From NCBI GenBank assembly GCA_023411215.1, contig JAEYOY010000064.1, positions 97,973 to 161,972 of the forward strand: DNA of 64,000 nt, read 5' to 3'. The notes beneath the pieces are model-generated. The model ran no database searches, was not told where the DNA came from, and saw only the letters and a program-made list of their open reading frames with translations. This document shows positions 19,301 through 27,752 of the stretch, piece by piece (position 1 is the stretch's first letter; every line of letters begins with the position of its first letter). A program made the position numbers and the translations under genes. Source of the DNA: Bacillota bacterium (GTDB lineage Bacteria > Bacillota > Clostridia > Lachnospirales > Lachnospiraceae).

Positions 19301-19441
19301 ATCGGAAACAGATGCCCGGGGTAGTAAAATTAAGGAAATATTAATGTATTTCATTCCGAAAAGAGATATAATTAATTTGTATCTTCGGTAAGTCACAGTT
19401 AACAGGATGAATAAATACGTAATTGAATGGAGGAAATTCAT

Positions 19442-19846
19442 TTGAAAGAAAAATTAAAGGCTATCTCAAAACGAGTATTAGTGCAAATTCTTTGTGTTAT
19501 TATTTTTCTTGTATTAGGTGCATTAATCGCCGTTCTAATCTCACGATATACGGGAACCATACTAAAAACGGTTATGGTATATGAAGGCTTTATTATCGTT
19601 TTGGCAGGGGCACTGTTATCTCCGAGAGCCTGTCGGTCAATCATCAATGCAAATGCCTTGGATCAGCCAAATGCAGCACAGCTTGCATATCGAGACCTGG
19701 AGATTAATCGATTTGAGCAGGAACTGGAACGGAAGGAACCGTCCTATTATAAGAATTTCTTTTCTCAGGTCAAAGGAATAGCCTATAGTCTTACCTTTAT
19801 TATTACAGGAATAATTATGTTGTTCTATGCTTTGAATTATTTATAG
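19442..19846 (+). CDS. Small membrane protein, 134 aa, unknown
   Basis: Not recognised. Three predicted membrane segments: about residues 12-34 (LVQILCVIIFLVLGALIAVL), 42-60 and 113-132 (AYSLTFIITGIIMLFYALNY), with a cytoplasmic-looking charged stretch between the second and third (EINRFEQELERKEPSYY). TTG at 19442 is the likely start because GGAGG lies 8 nt upstream; the ATG at 19427 overlaps that site. It is monocistronic, just ahead of the 41-bp repeat array. Confidence 0.65.
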   Translation: MKEKLKAISKRVLVQILCVIIFLVLGALIAVLISRYTGTILKTVMVYEGFIIVLAGALLSPRACRSIINANALDQPNAAQLAYRDLEINRFEQELERKEPSYYKNFFSQVKGIAYSLTFIITGIIMLFYALNYL

Positions 19847-19869
19847 TTGCATGAAATATATATAGTTAA

Positions 19870-20012
19870 TTAAGCTTAGCAAGATGGCCTTTAAGTCAAA
19901 AGATTGTGAAACATGCGAAGTAAGTTGGTTTTTAAGTCATATGATTGTGAAACATGCGAAGTAAGTTGTCTTTTAAGTCATAAGATTGTGAAATTTGTCA
20001 AGCAAGTTTCAC
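19870..20012. repeat. 41-bp tandem repeats, three copies plus a partial
   Basis: The motif TTAAGTCA..AGATTGTGAA recurs at 19891, 19932 and 19973, a period of exactly 41 bp; two units also share CATGCGAAGTAAGTTG. The third copy is diverged at its end (TTTGTCAAGCAAGTTT). A weaker fourth trace precedes the array. It sits about 100 bp upstream of the interrupted subtilase gene. Confidence 0.8.
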
Positions 20013-20051
20013 TAATACTAACTTTATTAATTATTCTAAGGTTGACATTTA

Positions 20052-20080
20052 TAATTATGTAAGTAAGGGATGCATATAAT
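20052..20080 (+). promoter_or_regulatory. Possible sporulation-sigma (sigma-E-like) promoter of the subtilase
   Basis: CATATAAT at 20073-20080 resembles the sigma-E -10 pattern, with an ATAATT-like -35 about 16 bp upstream. A TTGACA at 20042 is 27 bp away from TATAAT, too far for sigma-A. The call is tentative and based on the eye only. Confidence 0.3.
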
Positions 20081-20112
20081 GAAAGGAAGATATGATATGA
20101 GCGAAGGTCTTT

Positions 20113-20766
20113 ATGGATGATGCAAAGATAGATAATGAGTTAAATCTTGCCCTTGATGTATCTGAGGCAGAGCGAGCAAAGACGGACAATCTTAATGTGG
20201 GTTTTACACCGGATACTGACCTTTGGGAGCTGATTGTTAAGTATAGTGGCAGTCTTGCCCGTGTCAGAGAAGAGCTACAGATATCGGCAGTAGAGATGGC
20301 GAATCAATATGCAATATTGACCATACCGGAATATCTGATTGGCAGGCTGTCTGATTATGAGGAGATTGAGTACATCGAGAAACCAAAGCGCCTGTTCTAT
20401 GAGGTGAATGAAGGACGTACCGCCTCCTGTATCAATCCGGTGCAGAGTGGTAATCTTAATCTCTTTGGAGAAGGAGTACTGGTCGCTGTCATTGATTCCG
20501 GAATTGATTACTCTCATCCGGATTTTCGCAATGAGGACGGTACTACGAGAATTGAGGCAATATGGGATCAGACAATACCGGGAAGTCCTCCTGCGGGCTA
20601 CGACATTGGTACCCTGTATACAAGAGAGCAGATTAATGAAGCGCTTCAGCTTCCCATGCCTGAGCGAATGGGGATTGTTCCAAGTGTTGATTTGTCAGGG
20701 CATGGAACCCATGTGAGGTGTTTGAAAAATATTCATTTAATTAACCTTATTATTCGCGATGAGTAG
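20113..20766 (+). pseudogene. CspB-like subtilase, 5' part interrupted by the element
   Basis: N-terminal part of an S8 serine protease of the Clostridial CspB/subtilase type that in relatives activates the spore cortex hydrolase during germination. The first 110 residues resemble the family prodomain (ELIVKYSG, IEYIEKPKRLF); the catalytic domain starts at about residue 118 with GVLVAVIDSGIDYSHPDF (Asp128). The authentic sequence ends in SGHGTHV (His200); the last 16 codons, starting RCLKN, belong to the mobile element, so the local product is a truncated 217-residue protein. The reading frame is otherwise clean. ATG at 20113 follows GAAGG. The remainder lies at 42739-43876. Confidence 0.9.
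20706..20740 (+). other. attL: core AACCCATGT plus inner arm
   Basis: Core at 20706-20714 overlaps the Thr-His-Val codons. The element-side arm at 20717-20740 reads GGTGTTTGAAAAATATTC then ATTTAA. Its reverse complement matches the arm inside attR (42715-42737) at about 19 of 23 positions with one gap. Confidence 0.8.
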
Positions 20767-20798
20767 CTTGTTATAGTTTTAAGCTACTTATCGCGAAT
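20752..20798. other. Long hairpin just inside the left end
   Basis: ATTCGCGATGAGTAGCTT (20752-20769) pairs with AAGCTACTTATCGCGAAT (20781-20798): 18 bp with one G-T wobble and an 11-nt loop. It overlaps the premature stop of the truncated protease and lies 37 bp from the core. It could end transcription entering from the protease promoter, or be a protein-binding site for recombination; it lacks a strong poly-T run. Confidence 0.6.
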
Positions 20799-20803
20799 TT
20801 TAG

Positions 20804-20849
20804 TTGAATTAAAGTTGAGACTTAGTTATAATTTAGATAAAACGTTTTA
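20804..20849 (+). promoter_or_regulatory. GH43 promoter with LacI-type operator
   Basis: TTGAAT (20804-20809), 17-bp spacer, TATAAT (20827-20832). The perfect 12-bp palindrome TAAAACGTTTTA (20838-20849) sits at the expected transcription start, a repressor-type arrangement shared with three other promoters of the element. Confidence 0.7.
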
Positions 20850-20998
20850 CTAAAAGCTCTATAGGATGGGTTTTGGAAATTAGCTATATTCGGTAATGGC
20901 AATAGAATATTATTACAGACGGAAGACCTTATATAGCAATTCGCGTTCATAAGATTGAGGAAGGGATTGTTTATTATAATATAAAAGGAGATATGAAA

Positions 20999-22417
20999 AT
21001 GAAAAAACAAGGATTTAATCCGTATCTACCATCCTGGGAATATATCCCTGATGGAGAGCCGTATGTATTTAATGACAGGGTTTATGTTTACGGCTCTCAT
21101 GACCGTTTTAACGGGTATGCTTATTGCTTAAATGATTATGTTTGTTGGTCTGCACCGGTGGAAGATCTTGCTGACTGGCGCTATGAAGGAGTGATTTTAA
21201 AAGCTACTGATGTACAGAATAATGAAGACCGCGATAGCTGTCTTTATGCACCTGATGTAGCAGTGGGACCGGACGGGAGATATTACCTATATTATGTGGA
21301 TAGTAAGCGCTCCATCGTATCCGTGGCAGTCTGTGATACACCGGCAGGAAAATACGAGTTTTATGGTTATGTACACTATGCTGATGGAGTGAATTTAGGT
21401 GAGAAAGAGGGAGATGAACCACAATTCGATCCTGGGGTATTAGTAGAGGGAGATAAGGTCTATCTTTACACCGGTTTTTGTGCAAGAGGTGACAAATCCA
21501 GAAGCGGAGCGATGGCAACCGTTCTTAGTAGTATTGACATGCTAACCATTACCAGCGCCCCGGTTATTGTTGCTCCCAGTGAACCCTATAGTAAGGGAAG
21601 CGGTTTCGAGGGACATGAATTTTTTGAGGCTCCTTCCATTCGCAAATGGGGAGACACATATTATCTAATCTACTCCTCCATTTTGATGCATGAGCTATGC
21701 TATGCCACGAGTAAACACCCTACCAAGGGATTTGTATATCGCGGAACGATAGTAAGTAATTGTGATATGGGCATCAGCACGTATAAACCGATTAACCAAC
21801 CGATGGCTTACGGTGGAAACAACCATGGCAGCATGGTGGAGATTAACAGCAAATGGTACATATTCTATCATAGGCACACCAATGGAACAAATTTTAGCAG
21901 GCAGGGTTGCTTAGAAGAAATTAAGTTTTTGGAGGATGGATCAATTCCTCAGGTAGAGATGACCTCCTGTGCTCCGAATCAGGGGCCGCTTATGGGCTTG
22001 GGTGAATATCCTGCTTATATTGCATGTAATCTGTTCTGTGACGAGGAGTCCGTCTACACCGATTTTACTGGGGCATGGATGAATAATCAATTTCCTAAGA
22101 TTACACAGGATGGAAAAGACGGTGATGAGGAGATTGGCTATATTACTAACATGAAGGCATCCGCTACAGCAGGTTTTAAGTACTTTGACTTGAAAGGTGT
22201 TAAGAGAGTTAAAATAAGAGTCCGCGGCTATTGTAAAGGTGAATTTGAAATTAAAACTTCTTGGAATGGCCCTGTTCTCGGTAAGATACCGGTAGTGTTC
22301 TCTAATGTATGGAAAGATTACTACGCAGATATCACGATACCAGATGGAATTCATCCACTGTATATTACTTATAATGGTCAGGGAAGTGCAAGTCTTGCAT
22401 CCTTTACATTGGAATAA
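20999..22417 (+). CDS. GH43-family glycosidase with C-terminal carbohydrate-binding-like domain
   Basis: Five-bladed beta-propeller hydrolase, probably an alpha-L-arabinofuranosidase or beta-xylosidase. The propeller spans about residues 5-300: VYVYGSHDRFNGYAY gives the first blade with the expected base Asp region, DSCLYAPDVAVGPDGRYYLYY the second, and FFEAPSIRKWGDTYYLIYSS the Glu general acid. Residues about 345-472 form a CBM6-like sandwich (KASATAGFKYFDLKGVKRVK). No signal peptide, so substrates are imported oligosaccharides. I chose ATG at 20999, 8 nt after AAGGAG, over the ATG two codons earlier. First cargo gene, with its own operator-controlled promoter. Confidence 0.87.
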   Translation: MKKQGFNPYLPSWEYIPDGEPYVFNDRVYVYGSHDRFNGYAYCLNDYVCWSAPVEDLADWRYEGVILKATDVQNNEDRDSCLYAPDVAVGPDGRYYLYYVDSKRSIVSVAVCDTPAGKYEFYGYVHYADGVNLGEKEGDEPQFDPGVLVEGDKVYLYTGFCARGDKSRSGAMATVLSSIDMLTITSAPVIVAPSEPYSKGSGFEGHEFFEAPSIRKWGDTYYLIYSSILMHELCYATSKHPTKGFVYRGTIVSNCDMGISTYKPINQPMAYGGNNHGSMVEINSKWYIFYHRHTNGTNFSRQGCLEEIKFLEDGSIPQVEMTSCAPNQGPLMGLGEYPAYIACNLFCDEESVYTDFTGAWMNNQFPKITQDGKDGDEEIGYITNMKASATAGFKYFDLKGVKRVKIRVRGYCKGEFEIKTSWNGPVLGKIPVVFSNVWKDYYADITIPDGIHPLYITYNGQGSASLASFTLE

Positions 22418-22460
22418 TTGATACAGTGATTTGATTAGGACGTTAGAAGTCTATTGTAAA

Positions 22461-22679
22461 AAGGGGCTGTTGCAAAACGTTTGGTATAAATGAAGGAAAG
22501 AACAACATGCATCCCTCACACCCAGGTTGACTGACATCTTATTGATTTTGTATGCCAATATCAAACATAAATGTTTGCTTTTGTCATACAAAATCAATAA
22601 TCTGTCCGTCAAACAGTGTATTATGGGATGCATGTTGTCCTTTCCTTCAACATTTGCTTATGTTATGCAACAGCCCCTT
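22461..22679. repeat. MITE-like inverted-repeat element, copy 2 (219 bp)
   Basis: Same 14-bp terminal repeats and body as copy 1 (15136-15447), without its 93-bp internal addition. It lies between the convergent GH43 and GH51 genes of the mobile element, fills most of that 325-bp gap, and may act as their terminator. Confidence 0.85.
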
Positions 22680-22742
22680 CTTTTGGCGTGCACAGCATAA
22701 GCGCAATCTTTCCTATACTGAGCGGGTGGGTATATCAAATAT

Positions 22743-24221
22743 TTACTCAATCTTAAGTACAACTACGGACTTTGCAGGTATATAAGCATATATTTGATTG
22801 TTCTCTATTCTTAGATTATTATAAGCAGTTTCGGTAATCGCTTCTGGATTTTCAAAGGTATTTCTGGCGTTCATTTCCTTTGAAGTTAATATAGTACCTG
22901 ATATTTTGCCTTTGCTTGCACCAAGAAGTTCACAGTTTATTTCGACCTCGTTATTGGGATCTAGATTACAGAGGGATATATGAATTGTGCCTTCTGCATC
23001 CATGGAGGAGGAAGCGCTAAGCTGATCGATTTTGTCTTCTCCATAATAGTAATAATTTTTCTCCAGGTTTGTTTCAAGTAATTCGGCATTTTGATGTACA
23101 GAAAACATCTTAAATACATAGTAGGTTGGTGTTAATATCATTTTATCCCCATCTGTTAAAATTACTGACTGTAATACATTAACCATCTGTGCTATATTAG
23201 CCATCTGAATACGGTCACAATGGTTGTTGAAAAGATTAAGATTGATACCAGCCACGATTGCATCCCGTAGGGTATTTTGTTGATATAGAAAACCTGGATT
23301 AGTACCCGGTTCCACTTGATACCAGGCACCCCATTCGTCTACGATTAATCCTACTCGCTTATTCTCGTCATATTTGTCCATTATTTCTATATTTTTTTCT
23401 ATTAGCTCTTCCATATATAAAGTCATCTGTAATATGCTAAACCATTCTTTTTCATCAAAATCGACAGCAGATCCCTTAGGCTGGCTCCAATCTAAGGGCA
23501 TGGTATAATAATGAAGGCTTAAGCCGTCCATATATTTGCTGGCATTTTTCATTAGCACTTCAGTCCAGTTATAGTCATCAGCGTTTGCGCCACAGGCTAC
23601 TTTATACAGCTTGTTGTCACCAAAATTTCTAAGGTAAGTGGCATACCTGCGATATTCATCTGCATAATAATCTGGACGCATTTGTCCGCCACACCCCCAA
23701 TTTTCATTACCAACTGCGAAATATTTTAACCTCCAAGGCTTCTCTCTGCCATTTTCCTTTCTTAATTTTGTCATGGGTGATATGCAGTCAGAGCTGATAT
23801 ATTCAACCCATTGCTGCATTTCTCTCACGGTACCGCTGCCCAGATTGCCACTGATATATGGTTCGGCACCGACAAGCTCGCAAAACTCCATAAATTCATG
23901 AGTACCAAAATGATTATTCTCGGTAACACCACCCCAGTGTGTATTGATCATGGAGGGACGATTTTCATAAGGCCCAATTCCCTCCATCCAGTGATAATCA
24001 TCTGCAAAGCAGCCACCCGGCCATCTGAGAACCGGTATCTTCATTTCCTTTAAAGCGTCTATGATATCCTTTCGTATTCCATTAATATTTGGAATTGGAG
24101 AATCCTTGCCTACCCATATTCCTTCGTAGATACATCTACCTAGATGTTCTGCAAAATGACCATAAATATTCTTGTTAATCGTTGCCTTTTTAACCTCTGA
24201 ATTTACTTTCATTTTTATCAT
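22743..24221 (-). CDS. Alpha-L-arabinofuranosidase, GH51 (copy 1)
   Basis: Cytoplasmic retaining arabinofuranosidase that removes arabinose from arabinoxylan or arabinan oligosaccharides. The TIM barrel begins with IYGHFAEHLGRCIYEGIW and has PVLRWPGGCFADDYHW. The acid/base Glu lies in FAVGNENWGCGG (about residue 175) and the nucleophile Glu in LIVDEWGAWY (about residue 295). The C-terminal jelly roll ends with AYIPAKSVVVLKIE. Its 492 aa is the family size. ATG at 24221 follows GAAAGGA. It is the only cargo gene on the minus strand and is divergent from the chemoreceptor, with an operator in its promoter. Only distantly similar to the second GH51 at 36902. Confidence 0.95.
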   Translation of the reverse strand: MIKMKVNSEVKKATINKNIYGHFAEHLGRCIYEGIWVGKDSPIPNINGIRKDIIDALKEMKIPVLRWPGGCFADDYHWMEGIGPYENRPSMINTHWGGVTENNHFGTHEFMEFCELVGAEPYISGNLGSGTVREMQQWVEYISSDCISPMTKLRKENGREKPWRLKYFAVGNENWGCGGQMRPDYYADEYRRYATYLRNFGDNKLYKVACGANADDYNWTEVLMKNASKYMDGLSLHYYTMPLDWSQPKGSAVDFDEKEWFSILQMTLYMEELIEKNIEIMDKYDENKRVGLIVDEWGAWYQVEPGTNPGFLYQQNTLRDAIVAGINLNLFNNHCDRIQMANIAQMVNVLQSVILTDGDKMILTPTYYVFKMFSVHQNAELLETNLEKNYYYYGEDKIDQLSASSSMDAEGTIHISLCNLDPNNEVEINCELLGASKGKISGTILTSKEMNARNTFENPEAITETAYNNLRIENNQIYAYIPAKSVVVLKIE

Positions 24222-24316
24222 GATAAGATCCTTTCTTCATAAAGTCTTTGATAAGTAGTGATGACAGGTACTTGAGATTTTAACAATCGGTATCTTTCGT
24301 TATTACTATTGCATAG

Positions 24317-24364
24317 AAAAACGTTTAACATATTAAATTTATAGTATAATTATAGAATAGTCAA
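24317..24364 (-). promoter_or_regulatory. GH51 promoter with operator (minus strand)
   Basis: On the minus strand TTGACT (24359-24364), 17-bp spacer, TAAATT (24336-24341), then the operator-like AAAAACGTTTAA at 24317-24328 around the expected start of transcription. Confidence 0.5.
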
Positions 24365-24405
24365 GATTATATTTCGTAGTTATTCAACATAATATACAAA
24401 TAATA

Positions 24406-24462
24406 TTGACATATCGATGTTGATATATATATAATGCTATATATAGAGGTAAAACGATAAAC
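24406..24462 (+). promoter_or_regulatory. Chemoreceptor promoter with operator
   Basis: TTGACA (24406-24411), 18-bp spacer, TATAAT (24430-24435), followed by GTAAAACGATAAAC at 24449-24462, one arm of which matches the operator consensus of the element. Confidence 0.6.
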
Positions 24463-24506
24463 ATTAAATATGGTTTAGGATAAAGAAGAAAACGGAGGTT
24501 ACGGAT

Positions 24507-26588
24507 TTGAAAAAAAGATCGATTAATTTTAAAGCTTTTTTGTCGAGAATAACAGGAAGTATCAGAATAAAACTTATACTTTGCTTTTTGGTGCCGGTCT
24601 TATTCATTATTATTCTAGGGTTTGGTGCCTATCAAAGTTCATCAAAGGCTATCACCAAAACCTTTACCGATGCAACGGTGTCATCGGTTGAGAAAACCGG
24701 TGAATACTACAATTTAATTCTAAAGAATATCGAGGATAAAGCAGTTTCATTTGCTATAGATGCTCAAATACGAGATTATTATGCAGGGAAATATGCGAAT
24801 AACGCTCTTGAGAACGGAAACGCATTTAAAGCTGCAAGAAGCAGTGCGGCAATCATGGCGACTTCCGATCGTTATATTGAAAATATATTTATTATATCGG
24901 ACGCAGGTAAGCCGATAACCACCTATGGTCAGTTTGATGATAAGGTAGATTCCTATATGAATTTTTCTAAAACACAAGAGGCGACTCTGATTGATTCAAA
25001 CAATAATACAAACCTATGGACAGGTTACCATGCATTTTTGGATGAACAACTAGAGATACCAAAGGATAAGTATGCGATTACCTTATCAAAACCTCTTCTG
25101 AATGTAACAGCAAGACAGATTGGGTATCTCTTTATTGATGTAACTACGAGTGTTATTACAGACGCGATGAAAACCTTGGAATTACCGGAGAATAGCTATC
25201 TAGCTTTTGTATCACAGGATGGAAAAGAAATAACCCCGGATGGTGTTATTGCGGAGCCTATTTTCACAAAACTAAAAGAATATGAAAATATACATACAAA
25301 TACGGAACCAAACGAACACCTTGCTGTTACATATAATGGGGAAGAGCATGAGCTTATTTATTCTAGGATTGGAGATAGCGGAGCTGTTATCTGTGCTATG
25401 ATCCCCTCATCCTATCTTCTGGAGCAATCGAATTCAATAAAGAACCTTACATTTACGATGGTTGTGATTGCAGCTATTTTCGCAGTAACGATTGGAGTCA
25501 TGGTTGCATATGGGTTTGGAAAAGCGATTACGGAAATGATTCATATTTTATCCAGGGCTACGGAAGGAGATTTGACAGCATCGGTTAATCATATACGCAA
25601 GGATGAATTCGGAATACTATCAAAAAGTATTAATCATATGATTAGTAGTCTAAATGAGATAATAAATAAGGCAACTAAGGTTGGACAGACAGTTGCCGAT
25701 TCCACAAGAAATGTTTCTGAAAACTCAGAGCTTTTATTGGAAGCTTCAAAGAATATTTCTGTTGCTATATCAGAAATTCAACAAGGGAATGTACAACAGG
25801 CAGAAGGTACAGAGCAGTGTTTGAAGATAACGGATGAATTGGCAAATCAGATTAATATGGTTCATGAAAATGCCTTAGCCATTGAAAAAATCGCTGACAC
25901 TACGAAGAATGTTGTTAAGGATGGAATTAATGAGATCGATCAGCTTACAAATGTAACAGGTGAAAACATTCGTGTTACGAATAATACCATAAGGGATATT
26001 GAGGAGCTTGAAAAAGAATCTAAAGTAATAACAGATATTATAGCTGTTATTAACGGCATAGCCGGACAGACGAATTTGTTATCCCTTAATGCTTCTATAG
26101 AGGCTGCAAGAGCTGGTGATGCAGGAAGAGGCTTCTCTGTAGTTGCGGATGAGATACGTGAGCTTTCAAACAAATCAGTAACCGCTGCACGAGAAATTGA
26201 GCAGATTATTAAGAATATCATAACTAAGACTCATGCAACTGTGAATACGGTTAAGCAAGCTGAGTCCATCTCTAAGTCTACTGAAGTCCGTCTTAATAAT
26301 GTGGTTCAATTGTTTCATGATATCAATATTCATGTTGATGATTTAGCGGGTAGGATGGAAAGGATTACAGATAGCATAGGTGAAATTAATCGTTCTAAAG
26401 TAGATACTCTGAATTCGATTGAAAGCATATCTGCAGTCTCAGAGGAAACGACTGCTGCATCACAAGAAGTGGATGCAACTGCGCAACAGCAGCTGGAGGT
26501 GGTAACGAAGCTGAATGAAGCGGCGAAAGCCCTTGGTCAGGATGTTGCTGAGCTTGAAAATGCAATTGTGATATTTAAAACAAAATAA
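24507..26588 (+). CDS. Methyl-accepting chemotaxis protein
   Basis: Membrane chemoreceptor. A first membrane helix at about residues 21-43 (IKLILCFLVPVLFIIILGF) and a second at about 310-335 enclose an extracytoplasmic sensing domain of about 265 residues, probably Cache-like (YIENIFIISDAGKPITTYG, IGYLFIDVTT). A HAMP domain follows (TEGDLTASVNHIRKDEFG), then the signalling coiled coil with the conserved tip IAGQTNLLSLNASIEAARAG and FSVVADEIRELS. The start is TTG, 8 nt after GGAGG. Placed between a GH51 and a sugar ABC importer and sharing their operator motif, it may steer cells to the plant-derived sugar the island uses. Confidence 0.93.
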   Translation: MKKRSINFKAFLSRITGSIRIKLILCFLVPVLFIIILGFGAYQSSSKAITKTFTDATVSSVEKTGEYYNLILKNIEDKAVSFAIDAQIRDYYAGKYANNALENGNAFKAARSSAAIMATSDRYIENIFIISDAGKPITTYGQFDDKVDSYMNFSKTQEATLIDSNNNTNLWTGYHAFLDEQLEIPKDKYAITLSKPLLNVTARQIGYLFIDVTTSVITDAMKTLELPENSYLAFVSQDGKEITPDGVIAEPIFTKLKEYENIHTNTEPNEHLAVTYNGEEHELIYSRIGDSGAVICAMIPSSYLLEQSNSIKNLTFTMVVIAAIFAVTIGVMVAYGFGKAITEMIHILSRATEGDLTASVNHIRKDEFGILSKSINHMISSLNEIINKATKVGQTVADSTRNVSENSELLLEASKNISVAISEIQQGNVQQAEGTEQCLKITDELANQINMVHENALAIEKIADTTKNVVKDGINEIDQLTNVTGENIRVTNNTIRDIEELEKESKVITDIIAVINGIAGQTNLLSLNASIEAARAGDAGRGFSVVADEIRELSNKSVTAAREIEQIIKNIITKTHATVNTVKQAESISKSTEVRLNNVVQLFHDINIHVDDLAGRMERITDSIGEINRSKVDTLNSIESISAVSEETTAASQEVDATAQQQLEVVTKLNEAAKALGQDVAELENAIVIFKTK

Positions 26589-26731
26589 GGAAGTAGACGA
26601 TAGAAAATCGATTGACGTTAAAAAAATAACAAATAGATAATATTATGGGTGATTAAGCTGTCACTTTTGGTTAAATACATTGAGATGTATGATAATTTAT
26701 TACTAAAGCTCAACAATCTACACAAAAGCTA

Positions 26732-26781
26732 TTGACAGAAAAAAGAAATTTGGGTATACTATTACTAGTAAAACGATTTAC
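26732..26781 (+). promoter_or_regulatory. ABC-importer promoter with operator
   Basis: TTGACA (26732-26737), 17-bp spacer, TATACT (26755-26760), then the palindromic operator GTAAAACGATTTAC at 26768-26781, starting about 7 bp after the -10 box. This is the best promoter/operator pair of the set. Confidence 0.8.
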
Positions 26782-26817
26782 ATAATATTAAAAGTAATAA
26801 AAGGGAGGCACCATTTA

Positions 26818-27741
26818 ATGAATAGTTTTAGCAAAAAGAAAAAGCTGAAGGGATATAGAGAATTCTTATATATTTTACCATTTTTAATCGTGGTATTGAT
26901 ATTTTCTTATTATCCTCTATATGGGTGGATATACTCGTTTTTTGATTATCAACCACCACTACCGTTCTCTTGGGACTCCTTCGTAGGACTAAAGTGGTTT
27001 AAGGTGCTATTTAAAAGTAAATCCTTCATGAATCAAACGGTGGAAGTGCTTCGTAACACTTTTGCTATGAGTGGCATTGCATTGGCATTTTCTTGGCTCC
27101 CTATGTTTTTTGCTATTTTTCTCAACGAAATCAAGAATGTTCCTTTCCGCAAGTTTGTTCAGACGGCAACTACTTTACCGAACTTCATCAGCTGGGTATT
27201 GGTTTATTCGGTAGCATTTCTTCTTATGAGTAATAATGGTATGTTCAATTCGGTTGCTTTAGATCTGGGAATCATTGATGTACCAATTGATTTTTTGAAA
27301 TCGAACGAGCATATTTGGTTCAAGATGTGGTTATGGTTGACCTGGAAGAACCTTGGATGGGCTGCCATCATGTACATAGCGGCTATCTCCGGAATTGATG
27401 CAGAATTATTTGAGGCTGCACGAGTGGATGGAGCAAGCCGATTGAAAATCATACGTAATATTACAATTCCTAGCATATTGCCTACTTTTTTTGTACTTCT
27501 GTTACTAAATATTTCAAATATCCTGAATAACGGCATGGAACAGTATTTTGTCTTCCAAAACTCGTGGAATAGGGAACATATACAGGTTTTAGATTTGTAT
27601 GTATACAATTTGTCTACCAGTAAACCACCTGTATATTCCGTATCAACCGCACTTAGTATGTTGAAGAGCATCGTAAGCCTGGTTCTGCTGTTTGCTGCGA
27701 ACACCTTCTCTAAGTTGGTTCGTAAGGAAAGTATTATATAA
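26818..27741 (+). CDS. Sugar ABC transporter permease, LplB-type
   Basis: Inner-membrane subunit of a CUT1-type importer. About six membrane helices; it begins YILPFLIVVLIFSYYPLYGW and has the EAA cytoplasmic loop GIDAELFEAARVDGASRLK that contacts the ATPase. 307 aa. ATG lies 8 nt after GGGAGG. The second permease starts 11 bp downstream. The LplB/YtcP/lipoprotein triad is common for oligosaccharides of plant cell walls. No ATPase is encoded in the element, so a shared MsmK-type ATPase must be supplied by the host. Confidence 0.92.
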   Translation: MNSFSKKKKLKGYREFLYILPFLIVVLIFSYYPLYGWIYSFFDYQPPLPFSWDSFVGLKWFKVLFKSKSFMNQTVEVLRNTFAMSGIALAFSWLPMFFAIFLNEIKNVPFRKFVQTATTLPNFISWVLVYSVAFLLMSNNGMFNSVALDLGIIDVPIDFLKSNEHIWFKMWLWLTWKNLGWAAIMYIAAISGIDAELFEAARVDGASRLKIIRNITIPSILPTFFVLLLLNISNILNNGMEQYFVFQNSWNREHIQVLDLYVYNLSTSKPPVYSVSTALSMLKSIVSLVLLFAANTFSKLVRKESII

Positions 27742-27752
27742 AGGAGTGCATT

